From the NCBI GenBank assembly GCA_034387635.1, contig JAOANU010000013.1, positions 124,001 to 188,000 on the forward strand: DNA of 64,000 nt, written 5' to 3'. Origin of the DNA: Rhodosporidiobolus odoratus. Lineage: Eukaryota > Basidiomycota > Microbotryomycetes > Sporidiobolales > Sporidiobolaceae. The stretch's first letter is position 1, and every line of letters begins with the position of its first letter. Below the pieces are notes generated by a model, which saw nothing but the letters and a program-made list of their open reading frames with translations, did no database searches and was not told the DNA's origin. This document shows positions 25,455 to 36,600 of this stretch, piece after piece. A program made the translations under genes and the position numbers.

Positions 25455-28400
25455 TTAGGCAGCGCCACCGGCCATCATGTCCTTGCCCTTGATGCTGATG
25501 TTGCGGACGAGGAAGGCGGAGAGGATAACGAGGCCGCCTGAGGGGGAATTGGTAGTCAGCAGGATGCGAGGAGAGCGGACAAGATGACAAGGCTTACCTG
25601 CAGCGACGCCGATAATGAAGACGCGGTCAAGGGCAAGGAGGTACGCGTGGATGACACCGGGCTTGAGGTCTTCGGCCAGGTCCTTGATCGACTGCAGTGA
25701 GTGGGAGGGGTGGGGGAATAATGGTCAGCACCATTCCTTCATCGCAACGAGCCACGCGAGATCATAGCAATGGAGGAGAAGCAGAGAGCTTACCTCGACC
25801 GACTGGCTGACTGTCTCGAATGGTGCGTCCGGAGCGTACTCCCTTAGTGCGGAGGCAAGACGCGTGTTAAAGAGGGAGGAGCCGATCGACACGCCGATAG
25901 TGCCACCAACTAGAGGTCCGACTGCATGTCAGCTTGGGCCAGGCGCGATGCGATGCGGAGAAACGACGCACCAAGCTGGGAAAAGGTGACAAGACCGGTC
26001 TTCTGAGGGATCTTCTCGGGGTCATCGCAGTCCGCCTGAACTGCAATGATAGTGTTCTGCATGACGCAGCCAATTCCAACGCCGAGGAGCTAGAGTGTAA
26101 ACCGGGCTTCAGTACTGCAGGAACTAAATTCGAGAGCGGAAAGGAAACGCACAATCTGGAAACCGATGAGCTCAGAGGTCGAGGTCGACTCCTTCACTGT
26201 GTAAAGGAGACCGCTACCGATGCACATCAAGGTCGGAGCGCAGACGAGGAAGTACCAGTAGCGTCCGGTGTAAGAGATGATGCCACCTGCGACGATATCA
26301 GGATGAGAAAAGCGCGAGCAGTCACGCTCTAAAGCATCAATAACGCACCAGCAATGGCGGCGGCAAAGACGATGCCGAGCATAAACTGCGGATGGTGCAA
26401 AGGAGATCAGCCACCGCAAATGCAACAGAGCAGTGCAGATGAAAGGAAAAGACATACAGGAAGGATGGAAATGCCAGATTTGGTCGCGGTGACACCGTCA
26501 CGCGCCTGGTAGATGATAGGAAGGTAGTATCTGCGAATGTCAGGATAGGACGAGAAGGGAGCGAGCATGGATGAGAGGAAAGCAAGAAGGCGAGGAAGGT
26601 CAGCTTTCGACACAAGACGTGAAAGCGCAAGTTACTCACGTCCCGCAAAGCATGACGAGCATCATGAAGAAGGCGATCAAGCAGGCGCCGATTCTGCAAG
26701 TAGGCGACCAGGGTGAGTATCGTATGCGAAGCAGATCACAGATTGGCGAGAAACCTACTGAGTGCGATCCATGAAATAGTCGAGAGGCAGGATCCTCGAA
26801 GGCCCAGCAAGCTTCCATTCGAAGACTACCAAGATGATGACAAGAGCGCCGAAAGCGCCAAAGAGTCCTCCAATGATGCCTGACGACCAGGCGTATTTCG
26901 TGCCACCCCACTGCATAGGAAGGAGGAGGCAGGTAATAGTGCCGAGCATGAGGGTCGTGCCGATCCAGTCGAGGGCGAAGATGCGGAACGCGAGCGAAGA
27001 GCGAGACGGAGCCCATTTGCCCCGGGTCCAGCGGCGGAACTTGCCTTCGGTGTAGAGAGCGACTTCTTCAGCCATGGGGGGAGGTGGTTGCGGGCCGAGC
27101 TAGGAACGAGCCAAGGGTCAACGCCTTGCAGAAGAGAGTTGCCAAACGAGAGACGTACAAGGATCACAATGGCGGCGACGGTAATGGCACCGAAAGGAAG
27201 GTTGATGTAGAAGCACCACCTGAAAATCATGAGGAGTCAAGCAATGTGGACGTGATACCTATACGTGAAGTAGGCGTACCTCCAAGTGACCGAGTCCGTG
27301 AAGGCGCCTCCTAGCAATGGACCAATGACCGACGAGATAGCGAAGACACCGCCAAACAGACCGAGCAATTTCGGCCTGTCCTCCAGCTTGGTCACGTCGG
27401 CGATGCTGTTTCGCAAAGAATCAATGTCGAGGCTCGATGGGAATTTCTGCCATATCGACGCACATAGACAAACAAGCCACGAAGATACCGGCGGCACCGC
27501 AGCCAGCAACCGCACGTCCGAACTGTGTACGGAGAAGGAAAACCACGTCAGCTGAAGCCGTGCTCAACACGAGAGACAGGAACGCACGATGAGGACGTTT
27601 ACGTCCTGAGCAACTCCGCAGATGAGCGAACCGAGTTCGAAGAGGAAGATAGCAACGAGGAAGGTCCATTTTCGGTCGAAGATGGTGAGAACTTGACCCT
27701 GTTGTGTGTAAGGATTTGATTCAGTTGGCGTTCCCGCTGCTGTACGTGCGATGAAAGCAGCGTACGTAGAGGAGAAGGAAGGCGCATTGGGTCAGGAAGT
27801 AGGCGCTGCGAGTTTGGGCGGGTGAGACGACTGCCGCAGCACAAGCGGAAGAAAGCATACGCACGAGGCAATCCAAGCCTGCAGAATACTTCAGTCAGAA
27901 AGTCCACATGTGAGAGCAAATAGAAAGAGCATACAAGTTCATCGAGGGCAGAGAATTTGGAACTGCAAAGTGACCGGAGCCAACCAGGCGGGAAGTCAGC
28001 GGCTGCCTAGCGCGAGCAGACAAGGCACGGGTCCTTACGCGATGACGGGCAGTGCAGGCGCGAGAATAGTCTGTTCATAATAGCCACGAGGATTACGTAA
28101 GCGAAACCGACGAGGTGGAAAAAAGAAAATTGAGGAAAAGGAAAAAAGGACGCGCCTGGTCGAGCGCGATGAGGAAGACCGACAGCAGCATGCCAACGAA
28201 GACGAGAGCGAGCTTCTCTGCATAGGCGAAACCGGATGGGACGTTTCTCTAGTCAGCTCATCCGCTCCCATTGTCGCTTCGAGATGTCTCGTCGTCCAGC
28301 CGGAAGCTCGTCGGTGACGGTCCTAGCTCTACTAAGCAATACTATCAGGCAAAGGGAACGTACTGCCAGTCAAGATCTTGCTGTTCGGGTCCGTTTCCCC

Positions 28401-28550
28401 TGCCGCTAAACTCGCAGGGTTCTCCTTTTCTTCACCCTTGAGCGATGCGTTGCTGGTCGAGCTGCTGAGGACCTTCTCGACGGCCAGTGCTGGGACAATC
28501 GCGGCAGTCGGAAGCTCGAGAGCATCTGCTGGCGGAGCTGACGAGGTCAT
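25455..28550 (-). CDS. Major facilitator superfamily exporter, DHA2 (14-TMS) type
   Basis: About 15 exons on the minus strand, from ATG 28548-28550 to TAA 25455-25457. The N-terminal ~65 residues are a hydrophilic cytosolic tail. Then come about 14 hydrophobic segments, the first reading LALVFVGMLLSVFLIALDQ. Family motifs are [20 protein letters not shown] followed by NLPFGAI (motif C and the helix 5/6 signature of DHA2 drug:proton antiporters) and QDVNVLIFGRAVAGCGAAGI. The protein ends KGKDMMAGGAA. DHA2 carriers export drugs, toxins or siderophores at the plasma membrane. One intron, starting at 28155, uses a GC donor (CAG|GCGCGT). The first junction (exon 1 ending ~28362 to exon 2 starting ~28255) does not come into phase with simple GT-AG sites, so a small exon may be missing from my model. 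Confidence 0.85.
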
Positions 28551-30301
28551 CTGGCGTTCAAGCTGAAGGTTCGAAAGTTGTAAGAAGGGAGTGAAGGCGA
28601 GGTGGAAGAAAGAGGGAAAGTAGAATAGAGGAAAGGGGACGACACAGGACGAAGTCTGCCGAGAAGCTAAGCAAGCAGAAGACGGGAGAACCGGAGCAGA
28701 GGGACAATAAGCGTCCGGCAGACGAAACGATCGCGCCGTCGGAAGCGGGGTTGCCGTCTCCCTCTGATTGGCCATCCATGTTCCAGCTCACTTTCACCAA
28801 CCCGGCGCAGGCAGAACAGCAAGTGCCTTGGTTCAGCAGCAGACAAGAAGGTCGAAGGCAGGACCGTGGGATGCGGCGAGGTCGCGAAGACGGCGGCGCG
28901 GGCTTCCTGGTTCGTGCGGTCTACTCCGTGCGTGGGCTTGATGTCGGGGGAGCTTGAAGTCGAGAGCGGTACAGTCAAGCAGAGCCGAGCGAGTGTAGGG
29001 TAGGAAGGCAAGAGGTGGACAGGCCGAGCAACGCGGAGGTTTTCAAGGATGCCGAGGTTCGCAAATCGCCGCAATTGTTTTTCTGGCTTTGTGATAGCTG
29101 GACAGTGGACACGATACCATTCGAGACTGCTGGAGCCCAGAGTGACGCGGCGATCCCTCGGATGTACGAGCCGCAGGACAGCATGAAACAGACCGGAAGG
29201 GAGAGGGAAAAAGTATAAAAGGTATTTCATCGTGGTCCTGCTCTCCCGCCACGCCAGCTTCTTATACTGTCCCGCGCCTCTCCACTCTACCGTCGTCGGC
29301 GCTCCAGTTGCAATCCATCATCCTGCAACAACTCGGGTCTTGGCAAAGCGCCTTTTTCTTCTGTCTATCCTCCCGATCGTTCCTTTTCGCGCCGCCTGGT
29401 GTGGTATCATGCCATCCTGCAGGCCTCTATACTTGTTGCGACCGAGAGAGCGTACAACTTCAAGGCGTCGACAAACTGGTCTCGGAAAGTTGGCTGTTGT
29501 CCATATCGACGCGTCTGACGTGCTGCTCACTTTGTGTTTGGCATGGAGAGAGCGACGTGCGATCAACGGCGAACAAGGCTAAGGTTGAAGAGAGCGGTGG
29601 TACGCAAGGCTGCGAGGGATCGGGCCGCGCATCTCCCGAGTGTCCAGCAGAAAGCATCAGCAGACGAGACCACGGTGGACGTGGGAGGGACTCAGGCGTG
29701 GACGGAGTGCGAGAGGAGCAGTTCAGGGGAGGTCGAGAAATGCTCAACACGAGAGACCTCGCCGCAAGCTCTGCCTTCTCTTCTTCTTCTTCAACAAACG
29801 CAATTAACACGATCCATTCTCAAAAAGCACGTGGTTCCTAGTCACGTCCTCTTAAGGGGACTGTGTACCATGAAGCACTCACGCCGTCTTTGGGTCGGAG
29901 ATCAGCATACGGGGGGACTTGGGTGCGGCGCTCACCACCGCCGGGTTGTCAGTACACAACTGCGACTCGTGAGCGTGTGAGGGTCGCAATGTCTCGTCGG
30001 ACATTCACATTCGGAGCGGCAGACTGGGGTGTCTTGAGGGATTTGAGGAGAGGAACAGGGGCGGAGGACGGTTGGAGGGAGTAGTTAGCGAGGCGATGTT
30101 TGGAATTCGAGGACGATGTTCAGCTTACCAGTCTTGCTTGAGCCTTGCTCTACCACGGCTGCCCTCACGCCGCTAGTTTCGCTGTCTCCCCCTTGTCGCC
30201 ATCGCCAAAACGCGTCCTCTGCTTTCTTCTCGCTGAATCTGCTCGTCGGCTTGCTTCCCTCATTTTCGTAGCTAGAGACACGCGTCAGCAGGGCACCTGC
30301 G
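28551..30301. other. Divergent intergenic region, no supported gene
   Basis: About 1.75 kb between the MFS start (minus) and the CFP1 start (plus). Short frames occur on both strands. The most coding-like are ~29410-29582 and ~29540-29980 on the plus strand, but neither has a recognisable domain or splice context. It should contain two promoters and leaders and may hide a small gene. Confidence 0.35.
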
Positions 30302-33300
30302 ATGGATCACGACAGAATGCAGAACCCGCAAGGCCAAGGCAGCTCTTCCACCCCACTCGCGTCTTCACCAGCTCTTCCGCAGTCTGGCATGTCAACACCC
30401 TCTCTGGGCTCAACAGAGGCCGTTGCGCTGAACTCGAGCTATCCTGGAAACGCCATTGTACCCGCTGAAGGGCCAGCTGCGGCAACCGAGGAAGATGCGG
30501 AAGTGCAGGACGGACAGGATGAGGGAGAGCAAGATGGGGAGGAACTCGACCTGGCAGCGGAGCAGGCTGCTGGCGCTGCGATGGCGAGCTTGTATAGCAG
30601 TCTAGGAGGACTAGCGGACGCCCAGGCAGGTATAGGCGGGGTCTTGGATCCGCTCCTCGACCCAGCACTCCTCGCTTTCGAGTCTGCAACCACCCTCGAG
30701 CAAGCTTCCGCCTTTCCCTCTCTCGATCCAGCGGTCTCTACGTATCTCTATGGCGCGACGAGCGCGAGCATGGGTATCCCACTGGAGCAGGCAGCTGAAG
30801 TGCCAGACTCGGATGAAGAAGGAAGTGGGATTACGGCAAGTCAGGCGGCGAGCGGGACGCCGCTAGCTCATGCAGAGCGAGAAGACGAGATGGAGGTGGA
30901 CATAATGGGCGGCGGAGGGGAGGAAGCGACGACACTAGCGCTTCTGCAGGTGCGTCTTTTCCTCCTCTCTCTGAGTTCAAGCAACTCATCATCCTCCTCA
31001 CTCAGGCTCAGTGTTCCACTCCTTCGTCATCTGCCACATCAGTCAAACCCAAGCTCAAACCTGCCGCTCCGAGCTCGAAGGCCAAAGCCGCACGCCAATT
31101 CTCCTCTGCAGGCACCTCTCCCGCACCTTCACCCGGTCCATCCTCCCTCGCAAACGAGATCTTGCCCACTTCTGAACCTGACGTACCCACCCTCCTGACC
31201 GCCGACCCTGCGACAATAGACCCCTCCTTCACCCACACTGGCTCCCCCTCCTCTTTCATCCATCTTAAACTCCGGGACCGCCGTGCCACTCTCCCTGCCG
31301 CGTTCGAAGCCTACCGACCACCGAAAAATGGAAAGCATGACGAGAGCGATGAAGAGGATGAAGAAGCAAGACGAAGAGAGCGGGCACGGCGCAGTGCTGC
31401 GGCTAGTCGGGGGAAGAGGCGGAGAGAGGAGGACGAGGAGGACGAGGATGGAGAAGACTCGAGGAGATATTGCATATGCAATGAGCTGTATAACCCAGAG
31501 GTATGTACGCTTCTCTCCCCCATCCTGTCCTCCGAGTTCCCAGACGTTACTTGCCCGAGCCCTTTTTCGCCGGGCTGCGCTCCTCCCCTCTTCAGCGCCG
31601 ACTCTGCATACTGACCTCCTATCTACTCGTGTCCGGCGCAACAGCGGCTCATGATCGCTTGCGACAAGTACGTACCGTCTGCCGTCTTCCAGCCCAGCAA
31701 CGAGCTTTTCGTTGCTCGGTTGATTGGCTCTAGCCCGCTCTTGCTCAAATTGCGTATGCCAATAGATGCGAAGAATGGTACCACGTCGACTGTGTTGGAA
31801 TTGCTGAAGACGCCGTCGAGCTTGTCGACCTCTTCATCTGTCCCAAGTGTCAAGCGAGTGCGTGCTTCTCCTTCCGGGCCAGGGCGTCTCCTCTATGCAT
31901 ACCTTGACTCACTGTACTCGTTGTTGTAGCATCCCTCGATCGCACTACATGGAAACCTCCCTGTCAACGACCACATTGCAGCTCACCCGCCGTCACTCTC
32001 TCCAAATACTGTTCCGACTACTGCGGCATCCTCGTCGCCTCCTCCCGTCTCTCCCTCTTACAACACGACACCGGTCTCGCTCCCGAGTCCTTCTACCCTG
32101 CCGTCTCCCGCGCATCCCGGAAAGAAGCCCTCACAACGGATCAAGCAGTCCAAGGCGCTGACAAGCGAAGTTTTCTCACGCTCGAACAGAGGCGGGAGAA
32201 GAAAGAGGCAGAGTGGAGACGAGCGGATGAAGCCGATGCACGGACGAGGAAGACTCTGACAGATAAACTTCAATCGACGGATGAGCGGAGAAGAGGTCTG
32301 GAGAGGAGTGTGAGGATGGTCGAACTGAGGCTTGTTTACCTTCGGGTTGCCATTCGACGGTGGGAGGCTTTGTGTCAAGCTACTGCCGATGAGTTGCAGC
32401 AAGCGGGTATTGACCTGGCCGCGGCTGTCGCGGCTGGCAGCAATGGCGGTGGTGGTGGAGGAGGAGGAGGAGGGAGAAAGAAAGGCGGTGGGAACAAGAA
32501 GAAGAAGGTGCCCGTCTCGGCAACCTCCCTCCCCGATGCACAATGCGGTCTCGACGTCCGACTAGTATATGACGACGCCGCATGGACGGCGTGGGTAACT
32601 GATTCTTCTGTGGAGGGGGGGCAATCGGTCCTTGAGGCGCAGGAGAGAGGAGAGGATGCGAGGGTACTGGAGATGGCGCTCGAGGTGCTAGGTGGAGTAT
32701 GCTTGGAGACGAGAAAGAGGTGTGAGAGGCATACGGGTTGGCAGAAGGTTAGGGAGGCGGACTTCCAGGTCGAGAAGGCGGTACTGGTACGTCTTGTTTC
32801 TTTCTCTTCCTCCTGCCGACGCGACCACCTGAGCATGCCATCTTGCGTACATACGTCCTCTATCCCCCTTCACCTCGTGCCTTTGGAGGAAACGCTGACC
32901 GACTGAATTTACTGTCCATCCGCTCATCTCGCAGGAAAGCCGCCTCGACCGCCTGACTACCCTCTCGTCTTCCTTGGTCTCCCAGATCGCAACACACGAC
33001 GCCTCTGTATCCTTCCTCCGCTCGATGCGCTCCCGCACCGCCGACCCGGATCGGCTCATCCCCGTTGACGAATACATCGCAGAACGCGAATCTGCGGAGC
33101 CGAAGCGGCCAGATGGCGACGGCATGGACGAGACGACAGGGCGCGAACACGGACACGAAGGAAGGGGACGAGGAAGGGTACGGGCGGCGAGTCCAGAGCT
33201 GGGAGTGCAAGAGGTTGAAGGGAATGGAGAGTATGAGATTCCGGCGGATGTGTTGCCCTTCTTGACGCGGGCGCAGATTGCGCAGATGAAGGCGGGCAAA

Positions 33301-33312
33301 GGGCGGATATAG
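30302..33312 (+). CDS. SPP1: PHD-finger COMPASS subunit, Spp1/CFP1-like
   Basis: Six exons: 30302-30949, 31006-31500, 31645-31667, 31766-31857, 31930-32786 and 32935-33312. They sum to 2493 nt, 830 residues, all in phase. The protein belongs to the Set1/COMPASS H3K4 methyltransferase complex and reads methylated H3K4. The PHD finger is at about residues 373-425, spread over three exons: RRYCICNELYNPE, RLMIACDK, CEEWYHVDCVGI and FICPKCQ. A second Cys cluster characteristic of CFP1/Spp1 follows (CQRPHCSSPAV, LSKYCSDYCG). Then a coiled coil (EQRREKKEAEWRRADEADAR) and a C-terminal helix region ending AQMKAGKGRI. The N-terminal third is disordered and acidic. A run of ten Gly lies at about 32442-32472. 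It is unusually long for Spp1. I saw no CXXC DNA-binding domain. Confidence 0.93.
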
Positions 33313-33688
33313 TCGAGTCGCATCGAGGCACTGTCGCTACACAGGATGATGCCAATTGTCATGAGCAGCCCGTCTAAGGAGACAAGCGATTCATGGAAAA
33401 AAGCTAGTATCGGCTCGTCTCGAGTCTCTGAGACCTCGCGACTGGCGGAGGAGTCAGGCATGTCAGAATGAGACGCTGAGGCGTATATTCCTCAGGCGGG
33501 GGAGCGGAGAGAGTCGGAAGAGGAGCCTGTCAAAAAGTTGCGAAGGCGGCGAAGCTCCGTCCGTGTACCACTCGCTCTCTGGCTCTACTTGATTGCTTAG
33601 ACTAAGCTTAGTACATACCATCGGATAGAGCGGACTAGACTAGCACCTAGACCGCCCGTTTCTTGTATTGTCGACTGTCACTCCCTCG
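33313..33688. other. Spacer between CFP1 and CLU1
   Basis: About 375 bp in tandem orientation: CFP1 3' untranslated region, then the CLU1 promoter and leader. No gene seen. Confidence 0.5.
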
Positions 33689-36600
33689 ATGTCCAACCCC
33701 GAAGAACAGCAACCTCAACTCGACGCTCAGGTCGAGCAGGTAGAACAGGAGATGGCTGAGCAGGGTAAGCACAGCTTTCTCTGTGCCGTAGGCTCGACTC
33801 GGGGTATGCTAATACATGTTGCCTTTCTCCGCCATCTCGTTCTCCTCTCTTGTCTTAACGATCGACGCAAAGTAGCCGAGGACCCTCTGGCCGCTGCCGT
33901 CCCCGTTACCTTGCTTCTCCCCACTCAGTCCTTCATCCCTCTTCCTTCTGCCGCCGGAGCCAGCTCCACCAAAGACGGCTACCTCGAACTCTCCCTCCCC
34001 CTCGCCCTCACCGATGCCGTGCACGACCTCAAGACCATTATCACCGATGCACCCGAAGGTTTCTGGCTCGGCGCCTTCTCCCTCGCGCCTTACTTCGCCG
34101 AGGAACTCGAGGGTAAGGTTGAGGAAGGACAGGAAAAGCAGTACGGGCCATGGCAGAAGCTCCAACCGCCGCCTCGGAAGCAGCACTCGACGGGTATGGA
34201 GCCGGACCCGAAGCAGTGGGCGTTGACCAAGGAAGGAGTGTTGGGAGACTACTCGGATCTGACTGCCTGCTTTGGCGCGGAACCGGAGTTCTGGGAGCAG
34301 AAGAAGAGGGCTCTCAAGGTTGTCTTCAGTATGTTGATTTCTCGTCTGTCAATGCATGCTATACTGAAGAGCGTTCGTCGCAGCCGCTTTCACCAACACC
34401 TCGATGCACTCGCACCTTCTCAAGGTTCGGGACGTGCTCTTCGCCGCCCTTCCCCCACTCATTTCTTCGTCTTCGACCTACGACCCGTCAGCGCTCGCGA
34501 TCGGTGCTGGCTCCACTCTGTATGCCTCGGTTGTCGCTGCGCAAGACAAGGCTGCTCCCAAACAGAGTCAGGAGGTTGCCGCTGCTCAGCCGGAAGAGGA
34601 AGACAAAGGTGCGAAGCAACTCTAGCCATCGTGAGCCATCCTGTCGTTAATTCCTACTCATGCAATTTTGGCTCTCGTAGCCGCCGCTGCCAAGGGGAAG
34701 AAGGGCAAGGGCAAGAAGGCCGCTGAACCTGCCCACGTTGCCGAACCTGAACCCGTCCCCGTTGCTTCCTCCGCCGATGAGAAGCACCTTTTCTCCGACT
34801 GGACCGTGGACGACCTCAAAGCCGAGAACTACCTCCAGCACCTGACTTCTGCCGCCTCCCTTTCCGCCACCTCTCCCTGCCTGAAGTCGCTTGGCGTGTC
34901 TCCTTGGAGCCCTCCGCCTCACCCTCGCCGTCTACGCGGCGACCTCGCCTACCTCACCATCTCCACTCTCGAGAGCGAGTCTTTCACTATCACTGGTTCC
35001 ACTGCCGGTTTCTGGATCTCCAAGTCCACCGCTTCGACTTTCGACCCGTCCCCTCGCGCTGTCCTACCCAAGACTGTTCGCGCCGGCGCCTACCAATCCC
35101 TCTTCGAGCTCCTCTCCGACATTTCTCCCGCTTTCAAGAAGAACCTCTCCGGTCTCGTTGCCAAGTCGACCCGCGCCGACCTTTCGCAATCCGAGCTCGT
35201 CGCTTCCCTTGCCATTACCAACACCATCCCGGCGGCTCCTTACCTCGTTCGCGCCCCGACACACGTCGCCGACCCCTTCCGCTCGCAAGCCGCCTACCTC
35301 ATGACCTCTTCCACCACCGCCGAATCTCTCCCCGCCGCTCGCGACTGGAACGACGAGTACGGACAGTTCCTCGACCTTCCGAAGGCGAGCGTCAACGAGC
35401 GTCTCCTCCGTGAGCGTCTCATGTCCCGTCAGTCCGCCGACTTTACCGCGGCAGCAACTCGTGGCGCTCTCGCCATTGCCCGGGGTGATGTCGCGCCCCT
35501 CAACCCCAACGAACCCGTCAGCGCCTTCACCTACCTCCACAACAACTTGCTCTTCACCAAGGCTGAGGACGCAACCGGTATCTACTCTGACCTCGGCGGA
35601 TCGGAGGCGAGCCGCTACGTTGCAGGCAAGGACCTCAAGGGTATCGAGCTCCTCGAGAAGCTTGACGTCGAGGGGTTGAGCGTCATGCAGACCGTGACCG
35701 TTGATCTCAAGGGTGAGAGGTGGATCGTCCAGAGCGTCATCCCTGGCCTCTTCAAGCCGCCTAAGGAGGGCGAAGACGCGCCGTTCGACGGAGACGTGGT
35801 CAAAGACACCTACCCGGTTGGCGATGAGGCAGCGAAGAAGGCCGCTGCCGATGCCAAGGAGAACGACCAGCCCTACCCTTCGGAAGAAACCCCCAACAAG
35901 CTGGACTACCCTCCTGCTTCGGCCTTCCGTATCATCTATGGCGCTTCCAACCCGGAAGTGCCGGACGAGAAGATCAGGGCGTCGGCGTACTTCCATGAGA
36001 CTTTGGCTAAGAAGGTGGCTAAGGGGATGAGGTTTGCGGAGCACGAGGTCAAGGACAGCGAAGGGAAGAAGACTAAGCTGTGGACGGCAAGCGACATGCA
36101 CGGTATCGCGGCACCGGACGGAAGGAGCTACTTCATCGACTGCTGTACGTCGCTCGTTCATTGCGTCTCTGATCTCAGGTGATCGCTGCGGGTGGCGGTT
36201 TGCTCACTTTGCGATGATCGCTAACCCTTTCCCCCCACCTTCTCAGCTCGCCTCCAATGCACGGACGTCGAATTCCGCGAAAAGAACTCGGAAGGAGAGA
36301 GCCCTTACCCTCACCGCCTCGTCCTCCTTCGCCCCGAACTCCTCGAGAACTACCGCGACTCGAAGCTGCAGAAGTGGCTTGAGGCCGAAGTCGCCAAGAA
36401 GCGCGCCGAGGTCGAGGACAAGCAAAAGTCGATCGAGGCTGAGCTGAAGGAAGCTGCTACGGATGCGAAAGAGACTGAGTCGGAGGGTGAGAAGAAGAAG
36501 GAGAAGGATGAGGAGGAGAAGCCGAAGCCGACCACGTCCGTCATCAACGCCGATGACTTTGTCCTCAACTTCAACCCCGACGCGTTTATTGAGCGTAAGG

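Noticed and set aside
35064..36161. Minus-strand 365-residue frame opposite CLU1
   Set aside because: Fully overlaps conserved CLU domain coding sequence; composition is the antisense of biased codons.
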